Notes under the pieces: generated by a model | Seen by the model: only the letters and a program-made list of their open reading frames with translations | What the model was told of the DNA's origin: nothing | Database searches by the model: none | In this document: positions 13,954-22,383 of the stretch, one piece after another | Numbering within the stretch: position 1 is the first letter of the stretch | Layout of the letters: every line of letters begins with the position of its first letter | Made by a program: the position numbers and the translations under genes | Source of the DNA: JBAPRR01 sp049281195 | Lineage (GTDB): Bacteria > Actinomycetota > Acidimicrobiia > Acidimicrobiales > CAVXTF01 | Direction: 5' to 3' | Length of the DNA: 32,394 nt | Assembly: GCA_049281195.1 (NCBI GenBank) | Contig: JBAPRR010000368.1 | Coordinates: forward strand, 1-32,394

Positions 13954-16900
13954 GCAGTTCCTTTCTTCTTCTTGGGGCTGCGACCTTCGCCCTTGCCGGT
14001 CGAGCCGACGTTGGAAGCGAAACCCTGCCTGATCGTGTTTTCCGAGATCACCTGGGGATCGCAGAACTGGAGAAGATAGTCAGGGCCGCCCGCTTTCGAC
14101 CCCACACCGGAAAGACCGCTACCCCCGAAGGGTTGGCGACCCACCACCGCACCGGTTATGGAGCGGTTCACGTAGACGTTCCCGGCATCCAGTCCCCTGG
14201 TGACGTTTCTGACCGTGGCCGGGGACCGCGAGAAGATCCCACCGGTCAGCGCGTAGTCGGTCTCGTTCGCCAGATCCACCGCGGTCGCCAGATCCTTCAC
14301 CGCGAAAGTGGCCAGGACGGGACCGAAGAGCTCCTCGCGGGCCAGCCACGAATCGTGCTTGACCCGCGACACCACCGTCGGACCCACGAAGTACCCCTTG
14401 TGGGGGAGATCTGTCCGTCTGAGCGCAACCGTTCCGCACTCCCCGACATGATCGATGGCGTCGGTGAGCCTGTCGTGGGCTTCCGCGTCGATCACCGGTC
14501 CGAGCTGGCTGCCCGGATTGCGGGCCGGGCCGATGACAAGGGATCGGGTTGCTTCGACCACACGCTCCACCACCGCGTCGTGCACGCTCTCCAGGCAGAT
14601 CAACCGGCTCGCGGCCGAACACTTCTGCCCCGCGAAGCCGAAGGTCGACGAGATGACGGCCGGTACGACCTCGTCGAGATCAGCGTCCGAGTCGACGATG
14701 ATCGCGTTCTTGCCGCCGAGCTCGGCAATCACCCTGACGATGGAGCGCCTACCGACGTGGCGCCGGGCCGCCGTCTCCACGATCCCGAGCCCGACGTCGC
14801 GCGAACCGGTGAACGCGATCTGGTCCACCCTCGGATCCTCGACCAGCGGTGCACCGGTCTCAGGTCCGAAACCGGGAAGAAAGGCGAGAACGTCTTCGGG
14901 CAGCCCAGCTTCGAACAACGCGGTGGCGAGCTCGAAAGCCACCGCGGGGGTCTGCTCCGCCGGTTTCAAGATGACCGCGTTTCCGGTGACGAGCGCGGCG
15001 CACGTCATGCCTGCCGGAATGGCCAGCGGGAAGTTCCACGGGGAGATGACTGCGCACACTCCGCGCCCGTGGTAGATGAGACGGTTCTCCTCACCGGGAG
15101 GAGACTGCACCACACCGCCTGACTCGAGCTCGAGCATCCGGCGCGCGTAGTACTCGCAGTAGTCGATCGCCTCGCAGACGTCGCCATCCGCGTCGAGCCA
15201 TCCTTTACCTGCCTCGCGTACCTGTAGAGCGGCGAGCTCGTGTCGTTTGTCCCGCATTCGCGCCGCAGCTCCGAACAACACCGCGGCGCGTTCTTCCGCC
15301 GGGACCTTGCTCCACCGTTTGGCGGCACGTGTCGCGATCTGGAGCGCTTCGTCGACCTCTTTCGGGCCGCAGGCCGTCGCCACCGCGACCACGGACTCCG
15401 CATCGGAGGGATCGATCGACTGGAAGGTCTTTCCCGTGCGGACGGCCTTGCCGCCGATGAGGGCGTCCACCTGTCTGACAGGGCGGGCGAACTCCAGGTC
15501 CACCGCGCGCTGGAACTGGCTGATCACCCGGGGCCTGCGGAACTCGGCCAACGGCTCCGGCCGGTACCGGCCCGGGTGCGCCGGATCCGTCGGGGTGCGT
15601 GTGGCAAGCGGCTGGGGCCCGGGAAGGGTCACCACGTCGGGAGCGGCGATCAGCTCGTCGAGACCCTCGCCTTCTGCGAAGTGGTGGCGCACGAAGCTTT
15701 CGTTGGAGGTGTTCTCGAGCAGGCGCCTGACGAGATAGGCCATGCCGGGGACCAGCTCCCCCATCGGGGCGTAGACGCGAAGCCGGGCACCGAGGCGGCG
15801 CATCGCGTCGTGCACCGGTTCGGCCATCCCGTAGAGCAGTTGGATCTCGTAGCCGTTGTCGGGGATGGAACGGCGCTTCGCCTCTGTCATGGCCACCGCG
15901 AGAGAGCGCAGGTTGTGCGAGCCGAAAGCAGCGCGGAGGGTGCCGTGATGGGAGTGCAGCGCGCCCGCCAGTTGCTCGTAGTTCGCGTCGGTCTCCGCTT
16001 TGCGTTCGAATACCGGCGCGTGCCAGCTCTCCGCTTCGGCTTTCACCGTCTCGGTGTCCCAGTAGGAGCCCTTGACCAGTCGCACCCCCGGAGGCACCCG
16101 TCTTCCTTGCGCCCACCGCGCCAGCGATTCGAGATCCGACCCCGAGTCGCGGAGGTAGGCCTGCAGCACGATCCCGGCGTGCAGCTGTTCCATCTCGGGA
16201 ATCTCGAGCAGTTTGCGGAAGAGAACGTGGGTGAGCGCCTTCACCTCGTAGTTCTCCATGTCGAACCACACCGACACGCTCTTGTCTCGCGCGATCTCGA
16301 GGATCGGGAGCAACCTGCGGGTGGCCTGCTCGAGACCCTGCTCCGAGGTGAGCATGGTGAAAGAAGGAGCCAGCGCGGTCACTTTCACCGACACGCTTGC
16401 TTTGGACACCTTGCCGAGGTCGTCGGCTTCGAGCAGATCGTCGACCGGCCACGACTCACTGGAGCGCGCCAGTGATTCCACGAGCGAGCGCAGCTTGGCC
16501 GCGTACTTGTCGGCCTCCGCCTCTGAATGGGTGTGCTCGCCGAGCACGTCCACTGTCACCGCGGTGTGCCGGCGCCACAAATCGCCGCATGCTTGCGCGG
16601 TCTCTTCGGGGTCGGTCCCGACGATGAATTGCTGCGCCATGCGGTCGATGGTCCGCCGGGCCACGGCGGCGGAAAGGCGGTGCCCTCCCGGGACCCACTC
16701 GGCGACACCGATCCCCGCACCGAACCACGAGGGGACGTCGGCCCCCTCGAACTCGTCGTGGATGTGCGCCTCTATCTCGGCGTCGGTTTTCAGCGCGGGA
16801 AAGGCGTCGACGAACCTGAAGAGCCTGGCCCGGAATTCGGGGTCGTACATGGACGTGGCGAGCATCCGGTCGGTCCACCACGACAGATGGAAAACCCGTG

Positions 16901-17003
16901 CGCGCTGCCGCCCGCCCAATTCGGCGATGCGCCGGGCCAGCTGCTCGACGGAGCGCTCGTCTGACAATGTGCCAGTCACCTGCCCGTTCAATGTGCCAGT
17001 CAC
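13950..17003 (-). CDS. putA: Bifunctional proline dehydrogenase / delta-1-pyrroline-5-carboxylate dehydrogenase
   Basis: The 1017-residue protein oxidises proline to P5C with FAD, then P5C to glutamate with NAD. The PRODH barrel (about 60-450) shows VRLVKGSYWDTE, FGSHNLRS, IQLLYGMAEPV and YLVRRLLENTS. The ALDH part (about 530-990) has SPWNFPLAIPAG, catalytic Glu in IAELGGKNA, catalytic Cys in FAGQKCSAASR, and FGGSGLSGVGSKAGG. There is no N-terminal ribbon-helix-helix domain, so it is a short, non-regulatory PutA. The C-terminus ends in a lysine cluster (PKKKKGTA). GTG at 17003 overlaps the MFS stop; a second GTG at 16979 lies in a duplicated copy of the start region. Confidence 0.96.
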   Translation of the reverse strand: MTGTLNGQVTGTLSDERSVEQLARRIAELGGRQRARVFHLSWWTDRMLATSMYDPEFRARLFRFVDAFPALKTDAEIEAHIHDEFEGADVPSWFGAGIGVAEWVPGGHRLSAAVARRTIDRMAQQFIVGTDPEETAQACGDLWRRHTAVTVDVLGEHTHSEAEADKYAAKLRSLVESLARSSESWPVDDLLEADDLGKVSKASVSVKVTALAPSFTMLTSEQGLEQATRRLLPILEIARDKSVSVWFDMENYEVKALTHVLFRKLLEIPEMEQLHAGIVLQAYLRDSGSDLESLARWAQGRRVPPGVRLVKGSYWDTETVKAEAESWHAPVFERKAETDANYEQLAGALHSHHGTLRAAFGSHNLRSLAVAMTEAKRRSIPDNGYEIQLLYGMAEPVHDAMRRLGARLRVYAPMGELVPGMAYLVRRLLENTSNESFVRHHFAEGEGLDELIAAPDVVTLPGPQPLATRTPTDPAHPGRYRPEPLAEFRRPRVISQFQRAVDLEFARPVRQVDALIGGKAVRTGKTFQSIDPSDAESVVAVATACGPKEVDEALQIATRAAKRWSKVPAEERAAVLFGAAARMRDKRHELAALQVREAGKGWLDADGDVCEAIDYCEYYARRMLELESGGVVQSPPGEENRLIYHGRGVCAVISPWNFPLAIPAGMTCAALVTGNAVILKPAEQTPAVAFELATALFEAGLPEDVLAFLPGFGPETGAPLVEDPRVDQIAFTGSRDVGLGIVETAARRHVGRRSIVRVIAELGGKNAIIVDSDADLDEVVPAVISSTFGFAGQKCSAASRLICLESVHDAVVERVVEATRSLVIGPARNPGSQLGPVIDAEAHDRLTDAIDHVGECGTVALRRTDLPHKGYFVGPTVVSRVKHDSWLAREELFGPVLATFAVKDLATAVDLANETDYALTGGIFSRSPATVRNVTRGLDAGNVYVNRSITGAVVGRQPFGGSGLSGVGSKAGGPDYLLQFCDPQVISENTIRQGFASNVGSTGKGEGRSPKKKKGTA

Positions 17004-18280
17004 TTCTTGGAGGGTATCGCTGCTTTTGCCGTTTTCAGATCTTCAGGTACGACAGGCTCCACCGGCGGATCAGCCAGGCCGGATATGAGTCGTTTTGCGG
17101 CAATGGCCACTATTGCCAGCACGCAGAGGAGGCATAAACCTGACCCCAGCGTCACATTCCTGATTCCGGTGTGGTTGGCGATCTGGCCTTCGATCAGGCT
17201 CCCGATGGGGTAGATGGTCCCCAGGCTCAACATGTACAGGCCGAGGATCCGCCCCCGGGCCTCGGGTGGCGCGTGAACCTGGACCACCGTATTGAGTCCG
17301 GACAGGACCGCTATGTAGGTCAGGCCTACGAGGACCAGGGCACCGACGGCAAGATCGAAGTCGGGAGCCAGGCCGTAGAGAATCAGCGTGACGGGGAACG
17401 CGAGCAGGGCCCCGGTCACCATCCGCGCTCGTCCGAATGACACTGCCAGAGGCGCGATGGCGAGAGCACCGATCACCGCTCCCACTCCCTGCGCGGTCAC
17501 CAGGACCGAAGTTCCCCCGGCTCCTTTGTGGAACTGCTCGATGGCGACCGCGGGGACGAGAGCTATGAACGGAGAGCCGATCAATGCGACGATTCCTATC
17601 AAGACGATCGGGCTCATACAGCCGGGGATCCGCGAAGCGATCCTCGCCCCCTGCCTGATGCGCCTTACGATGCCGCCGCCTTTCACCCGGACCTGCTCGG
17701 GCAGCCTTACGAGGACCAGAGCTATGACCACCGCTGCGAAAGAGATGGCGTTGGCGGTGAAGGCCCAGCCCGCTCCTCCGGCGACCAGCGCCACTCCCGC
17801 AAGCGCGGGGCCGATGACCCTCCCCAGGTTGAATTGTGCGGAGGAAAGAGAAACCGCCGCCAGCAACTGCGGCTTTTCGACCAGATCGGGGAGCATGGCC
17901 TGGTAGGTCGGAAAGCCGATCGCTGAAACGCATCCTCCGAAAAACGCCACCACCGTCAACACCCACGGGACCTCGTGCCCGGTGAACGCCAGAGCCGCCA
18001 GCACCGCGGCGAACGCCGCTTCGCCGATCGTGGTGATTATGAGCCACCGTCTTCGATCCAGCCGGTCCGCCAGAGCGCCGCCGAAAGGCGCCAACAAGCC
18101 GTTCGGCAAGAACGCGGCCGCGGCTACCAGTCCGGTCCATCCCGGTTCGTGGGTTTTGGAGGTCACCACCACACCGAGCGCCACGATCTGCATCCAGGTG
18201 CCCACGTTCGAGACCAGTGCCGCCGACCACACCAGGGCGAAATTCCTGCTGGAAAGGGGCTTCAAAGAGGCCGGGGCCAT
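17000..18280 (-). CDS. MFS transporter (DHA3/EntS-like)
   Basis: The 426-residue protein has about twelve membrane segments. Its start is like the MFS_3 group (SSRNFALVWSAALVSNVGTWMQ), with the A-type motif GGALADRLDRRRWL and a repeat of it near ARGRILGLYM. The family mostly exports drugs, siderophores or metabolites by proton antiport. ATG at 18280 was preferred because the longer frame to 18433 enters the divergent sirtuin gene. It overlaps putA by four bases and leads the arginine/proline operon. It could therefore move arginine, proline or a related compound, but the family does not fix this. Confidence 0.85.
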   Translation of the reverse strand: MAPASLKPLSSRNFALVWSAALVSNVGTWMQIVALGVVVTSKTHEPGWTGLVAAAAFLPNGLLAPFGGALADRLDRRRWLIITTIGEAAFAAVLAALAFTGHEVPWVLTVVAFFGGCVSAIGFPTYQAMLPDLVEKPQLLAAVSLSSAQFNLGRVIGPALAGVALVAGGAGWAFTANAISFAAVVIALVLVRLPEQVRVKGGGIVRRIRQGARIASRIPGCMSPIVLIGIVALIGSPFIALVPAVAIEQFHKGAGGTSVLVTAQGVGAVIGALAIAPLAVSFGRARMVTGALLAFPVTLILYGLAPDFDLAVGALVLVGLTYIAVLSGLNTVVQVHAPPEARGRILGLYMLSLGTIYPIGSLIEGQIANHTGIRNVTLGSGLCLLCVLAIVAIAAKRLISGLADPPVEPVVPEDLKTAKAAIPSKK

Positions 18281-18332
18281 CAGGCTGCGCAAGCTATCGG
18301 GGAGAGAGGCCTGTCGCTGGCACACTGGCACG

Positions 18333-19118
18333 ATGGATGAGGCGTCCAGCATCGAAACCGCCAGGCGGATCGTCGGAGGCGGGCGGCGGATAGTCGTGCT
18401 GACCGGAGCCGGCATCTCCACCGACTCGGGCATCCCCGACTTCCGCGGCCCTCAGGGGGTCTGGACCAAGAACCCCAAGGCGGAAAAGGCGTCTCATATC
18501 GACTCCTATATGAACGACCCCGAAGTCCGCGTGGCGGGATGGCAGACCAGGCTCCATTCGCCCACCTGGTCCGCAAAGCCCAACGCCGGCCACATGGCTC
18601 TGGTCGAGCTCGAAACCAGAGGCCACCTCGAGTTGCTGGTGACCCAGAACATCGACGGTCTGCACCTTGTGGCCGGGCACGACCCGGACAAGGTCGTCGA
18701 GATACACGGCACCATGCGCGAAACCATGTGCATGCGCTGCGGGGACAGGCAGCCGATGTCGGTCGTCTTGGAACGAGTAGAAGCCGGTGAGACGGATCCG
18801 CCGTGTAGGCACACGTCGTCTGCGGGTGCGCAGTGCGGCGGGATCCTGAAGAGCGCGACGATCAGCTTCGGTCAGGATCTGGTGGTGCGGGATCTGCAAA
18901 GAGCAGAACGAGCCGCCACAGAAGCAGACGTGATGCTGGCGGTGGGATCGACACTTTCGGTCTATCCCGCGGCCGCCCTTGTCCCCACGGCCAGGCGCTA
19001 CGGAGCGCAGGTCGTGATCGTGAATGCCGATCCGACCGGCTACGACGAAATCGCGGGAGCGGTCTTCAGGACTCCCATATCAGAAGCCCTGCCCCGAATA
19101 GTCAGTCCTACTGGGTAG
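18333..19118 (+). CDS. cobB: NAD-dependent protein deacylase, SIR2 family
   Basis: The 261-residue sirtuin removes acyl groups from lysines using NAD. It has the GAGIS motif (25-29), GIPDFRGPQGVW, TQNIDGLH (104-111), and catalytic His125 in EIHGTMRE. The four zinc ligands are C133, C136, C158 and C168, followed by SATISFGQ and GSTLSVYPAA. ATG at 18333 was chosen; the longer frame upstream is the antisense of the MFS gene. It diverges from that operon with only 52 bases between. Proximity to acetyl-CoA or GNAT genes may matter for its targets, but none is shown. Confidence 0.93.
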   Translation: MDEASSIETARRIVGGGRRIVVLTGAGISTDSGIPDFRGPQGVWTKNPKAEKASHIDSYMNDPEVRVAGWQTRLHSPTWSAKPNAGHMALVELETRGHLELLVTQNIDGLHLVAGHDPDKVVEIHGTMRETMCMRCGDRQPMSVVLERVEAGETDPPCRHTSSAGAQCGGILKSATISFGQDLVVRDLQRAERAATEADVMLAVGSTLSVYPAAALVPTARRYGAQVVIVNADPTGYDEIAGAVFRTPISEALPRIVSPTG

Positions 19119-19241
19119 TCAGTCCTGCTGGCGACGCTTGCGTCGGGGCCTGAGCGCGAACCACCAGATGCTCAGCACCACGCCCAGGGTTCCGAGCACA
19201 CCTGCCGCGGGCTTGACGAGCTTCCTCTGCTTATCGCTCAC
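19119..19241 (-). CDS. Small single-helix membrane protein (40 residues)
   Basis: From GTG at 19241 a 40-residue frame ends directly beside the sirtuin stop. A short polar start (MSDKQRKLVK) is followed by a hydrophobic helix (about residues 12-30, ending SIWWFAL) and a strongly basic tail (RPRRKRRQQD). The positive C-terminus predicts an N-out or cytosolic-tail topology. The shape is like real small membrane proteins, but the ribosome site is weak and no family is recognised. It may follow the GNAT gene in the same transcript. Confidence 0.5.
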   Translation of the reverse strand: MSDKQRKLVKPAAGVLGTLGVVLSIWWFALRPRRKRRQQD

Positions 19242-19298
19242 CGGACCGACGTTATCGTTCGCCCGGCTGATGCACCGCCATCGACCGGCCCACTGCCG

Positions 19299-19967
19299 TT
19301 AACTGGAGCCGCCGTTCAACGGTTGGACCATTAGTTGGACGCTCATCCTCTGTCCCGATCTCGTCCTGAAGCCGGGAGCCCCGAGGGGCCTTCCCCGCTT
19401 TACGAATCCCATCTTCTCGAAGAAGCGGATCGCCCTGTCGTTCTGAGCCATGGTCTGAAGGTGGCACCCGGCCACCTTCTGGTCTCGAAGCCGGTCCAGC
19501 CAACCGGTGACGAGGGCTTCACCTATCCCTTTTCCCCGGCACACCGGCATCAGATCGATGTGCAGGTGCGCCGGCCACCGTTCGTCGTAATAGACCGGCG
19601 GCGGCAGGTTGTGCCTGATCGAATCGACGATCCCGTCTGCGATCATGCGCCACATGACCCCTGCGGTTCCCGGGCTGAGCAACATCGCGCGCCCGAACGC
19701 GTGATGCATCATCACCTTCGCCGCGTTGTCGACCTTGCGGCTGTCGGGGCTGCCGAGCAGATAACCGACCACTTCCGCGTCTTTCACCGCGACGCTCGCG
19801 CAGTCCGGTTCGTGGTCGGTCCAGTAGCCGCAGAACATGTCGCAGAAGCTCTCCCGATCACGCCACAGCCAGTCCACGTTCTCGCCCATGAATCCGGTCC
19901 CGTAACAGACCGCCCGCACTTTTTCTCTGTCTCCGGCCGCGTAGGGCCTGATGGTGATGTCGGTCAC
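19299..19967 (-). CDS. GNAT-family N-acetyltransferase
   Basis: The 222-residue protein begins TDITIRPYAAGDREKVRAVCY, as GNAT enzymes do. The acetyl-CoA loop (VCRGKGIGEALV) and the C-terminal NDRAIRFFEKMGFVKRG are clear. The middle contains several Trp/His and a long insertion (GENVDWLWRDRE, YYDERWPAHLHIDLMP) that gives no substrate. GTG at 19967 overlaps the SDR stop (GTGA), so it is coupled with that gene. The longer frame to 20297 is an overlap artefact. The substrate is unknown. Confidence 0.85.
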   Translation of the reverse strand: MTDITIRPYAAGDREKVRAVCYGTGFMGENVDWLWRDRESFCDMFCGYWTDHEPDCASVAVKDAEVVGYLLGSPDSRKVDNAAKVMMHHAFGRAMLLSPGTAGVMWRMIADGIVDSIRHNLPPPVYYDERWPAHLHIDLMPVCRGKGIGEALVTGWLDRLRDQKVAGCHLQTMAQNDRAIRFFEKMGFVKRGRPLGAPGFRTRSGQRMSVQLMVQPLNGGSS

Positions 19968-20782
19968 GGGGCGACGTTGCGCTCGCCGGGCGCGCTGAAT
20001 TCGTCGGGAACTCTGACGGTCGTTCCGGACTGCAGGCCCACTTGGCCGAACGCCAGCTCGACCACCGCGTCGGCCACCCACTCCGGCGAGTTGAAGCTTC
20101 CGCTCACCTTGGCCTCGATGAATCGATCCACCGCGGGAAAGGCGTCGTGACCGGCGTCGCGCACGATCCTCTGCATATCCGTGTCGATCATCCCGGGTGC
20201 CAGAGCAAAGGCCTTCAGTCCATGCTCGGCCTCTTCTTGTGCAATGACCGCGGTCAGCTGATCGACCGCAGCTTTGGAGGCGCAGTAGGCGGCCCATCCC
20301 ACGTACACCGTCCTCGCTGCTCCGGAGCTGACGTTCACCAGAACTCCCCCACCCGGCCGGCGTCTCACGTGGCGGGCGAACGTGCGGCTGCCGTTCGCCA
20401 CTCCCGTCACGTTCACGGATATCTGGTGGGCCACCCTGCCCGGATCCACGTCAGCGAGCCTGCCGATCGGATCCACGACCCCGGCGTTGTTGACCCACAG
20501 GTCGATCCTTCCGAACCTCTCGGCGACGACACCACAGAGCCCCTCTAGATCTGACGCATCGCGCACGTCGGCGGAGATGGAGACAACTTGATGCCGGTCG
20601 GAGAAGGCCGGCGGCTCAGGGCGCTTCCTCGCGCACATCCCGACCCTCATGCCGAGCTGTACGAAACGTTGCGCCAGTCCGGCGCCGAGTCCCCGCGACG
20701 CTCCGGTCACGATCGCGACGCGCCCGGCGACATCTGCCGGTGCGACACCGTTTCCGAAAACGGCCCTGGCGCCGCCGATCAT
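19964..20782 (-). CDS. Short-chain dehydrogenase/reductase
   Basis: The 272-residue SDR has the dinucleotide site TGASRGLG near 26, NNAG near 99, and a catalytic set of Ser (NVSSGAAR near 150) with YCASK near 166. The C-terminus lacks a typical quinone or lipid tail. The Rossmann pattern suggests NADP or NAD use, with an Arg after the second strand (CARKRP) favouring NADP. It sits between a C26 amidotransferase-like gene and a GNAT gene on the same strand, overlapping the latter by four bases. The substrate is unknown. Confidence 0.88.
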   Translation of the reverse strand: MIGGARAVFGNGVAPADVAGRVAIVTGASRGLGAGLAQRFVQLGMRVGMCARKRPEPPAFSDRHQVVSISADVRDASDLEGLCGVVAERFGRIDLWVNNAGVVDPIGRLADVDPGRVAHQISVNVTGVANGSRTFARHVRRRPGGGVLVNVSSGAARTVYVGWAAYCASKAAVDQLTAVIAQEEAEHGLKAFALAPGMIDTDMQRIVRDAGHDAFPAVDRFIEAKVSGSFNSPEWVADAVVELAFGQVGLQSGTTVRVPDEFSAPGERNVAP

Positions 20783-20831
20783 CCGCAGGTGTATGCAGTC
20801 ATGTGCCGGCGTGAGCAGTCATATGCAGTTG

Positions 20832-21554
20832 TCAGCAAGCCTCGACAAGAGCCCGGAACAACCTGGTGTCCATGGACTGCTCGGGATGCCACTGCACCGA
20901 CACCAGGAAGGGGGCGCCGTCGGACTCCGCCTCCACCGCTTCGATGATCCCGTCGTCGGCACGGGCGGTGACATGCAGCCCCCTACCCACCACGTCGATC
21001 GACTGATGGTGCGAGCACATGACGCTGAACACGTCTCCCATCACGTCGGCCACAACAGATCCGAGCTCCGCGCGGATCTTCGTCTCACCGAATTCCCCCG
21101 GGGCGGGCTGGTGCGACGTGCTGCGGTTCACGTCGGGAATGTGCTGGTGCAAGGTCCCACCTAGAAACGTGTTGATGATCTGGTGCCCCCGGCAGATCCC
21201 GAGCACCGGTTTGCCGGATTTGAGGAATGAGGCCAGTAGTTGGAGCTCGTTGTCGTCTCTCCACGTGTGGGCCGGGCCCGTGGCGGCCTGGCGGACTGCG
21301 CCGTACCTGGCCGGGTCCACATCTGCGCCCCCGGTGAGGATCAGGGCATCGAGACGATCGGCCAGACTTATCGACGAATCACCCCCCGATCCGGGACCGT
21401 CTGCCGGCGGGAGCATGACCGGGCGGCCACCCGCTTGTGCCACGCAGTCCAGATAAGCCGTCTGGAGCACCCCGGCGGGCCTGTCCCACGATCCCCACAC
21501 CGCCTGCTCCCGGTAGGTGCTCAAACCGACAAGAGGTATGTGCGTATCGGGCAC
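20832..21554 (-). CDS. Class I glutamine amidotransferase-like, gamma-glutamyl-GABA hydrolase (peptidase C26) family
   Basis: The 240-residue protein has the family start (IPLVGLSTY), LTGGADVDPARYG near 107, nucleophile Cys in GICRGHQIIN (near 146), and a His in VQWHPEQS (near 221). The SHHQS segment is typical of PuuD-like enzymes. These split gamma-glutamyl-GABA or similar gamma-glutamyl compounds. GTG at 21554 was chosen; the frame to 22352 is antisense of the next gene. A link with GabD in the window, both being GABA steps, is possible but they lie about 9 kb apart. It is first of three same-strand genes with the SDR and GNAT. Confidence 0.88.
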   Translation of the reverse strand: MPDTHIPLVGLSTYREQAVWGSWDRPAGVLQTAYLDCVAQAGGRPVMLPPADGPGSGGDSSISLADRLDALILTGGADVDPARYGAVRQAATGPAHTWRDDNELQLLASFLKSGKPVLGICRGHQIINTFLGGTLHQHIPDVNRSTSHQPAPGEFGETKIRAELGSVVADVMGDVFSVMCSHHQSIDVVGRGLHVTARADDGIIEAVEAESDGAPFLVSVQWHPEQSMDTRLFRALVEAC

Positions 21555-21597
21555 CGGGCCAGTATCACATGAAGCCGCGTGGATAGTGTCCGAGGTC

Positions 21598-22377
21598 ATG
21601 ACAGGTCGATTGGATGCAAAGGTGGTCACGATCACCGGGGCGGGTAGCGGCATAGGACGCGAGGCTTGCGAGCTGTTCGCAGCCGAGGGTGCTTCGATAG
21701 TGGCCGCCGACATTGACGGCGCGGCGGCTGAAGCCGCGGCATCTTCGGTCATCGCTGTGGGCGGGAGGGCGGAAGCCGTCGCCATCGACGTGTCCGATCC
21801 CGACCAGGTGAACGTGATGGTCGACACCGCCACTACGGCCTTCGGCGGACTCCACGCCATGTTCAACTGCGCCGGCATCTTTCCGGCCGACGACGGTGGC
21901 GTTCTGGACACCCCCCCTGACACCTGGGATCGCGTGATGAGGGTGAACCTGAAGGCGGTGTGGCTGTGCTGCAGAGCCGGAGTCCCGGCCATCGAGGCTT
22001 CGGGGGGTGGATCAATCGTGAACGTGGCGTCTTTCGTCGCCCTGATGGGAGCGGCCACCGCGCAGGTTGCGTACACCGCGTCGAAGGGCGGTGTCCTGGC
22101 CTTCACGAGAGAGCTCGCCGTCGAGGTGGCGCGGCGCGGAATACGCGCCAACTCGCTGTGCCCGGGCCCCATCGAAACGCCGCTTCTGGCCGAGCTCATC
22201 TCAGATCCGGAGCGACGGGGTAGGAGGCTCGTACACATCCCGATGGGCAGGTTCGGCCAGGCGCGTGAGATCGCGCAAGCGGCGCTGTTCCTGACGTCAG
22301 ACGAATCGAGCTTCGTGACCGGTTCGGCTCTGGTGGTAGACGGCGGGATCACCGCGGCTTACGTCACGCCCGAATAG
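21598..22377 (+). CDS. Short-chain dehydrogenase/reductase (FabG-like)
   Basis: The 259-residue SDR has TGAGSGIG near 14-21, ADID after the second strand (favouring NAD), NCAG near 91, a catalytic Ser (VNVASFVAL) and YTASK (YxxxK), and the C-terminal FVTGSALVVDGG. This is the classical FabG-type layout. It diverges from the C26-type gene with 43 bases between and converges on the sugar kinase with six. The substrate is unknown. Confidence 0.92.
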   Translation: MTGRLDAKVVTITGAGSGIGREACELFAAEGASIVAADIDGAAAEAAASSVIAVGGRAEAVAIDVSDPDQVNVMVDTATTAFGGLHAMFNCAGIFPADDGGVLDTPPDTWDRVMRVNLKAVWLCCRAGVPAIEASGGGSIVNVASFVALMGAATAQVAYTASKGGVLAFTRELAVEVARRGIRANSLCPGPIETPLLAELISDPERRGRRLVHIPMGRFGQAREIAQAALFLTSDESSFVTGSALVVDGGITAAYVTPE

Positions 22378-22383
22378 AGCCGG

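Noticed and set aside
15205..16475. Long frames of over 400 codons on both strands inside putA
   Set aside because: They are shadows caused by high GC; PutA motifs run through the same bases.
17982..18332. Extension of the sirtuin frame
   Set aside because: It is antisense to the start of the MFS gene and carries no sirtuin motif.
18294..18899. Minus-strand 201-codon frame across the sirtuin
   Set aside because: It is antisense to the conserved SIR2 core and has no ribosome site or domain.
21555..22352. N-terminal extension of the C26-type frame
   Set aside because: It is antisense to the FabG-like SDR and lacks similarity to the family; GTG at 21554 starts the real protein.
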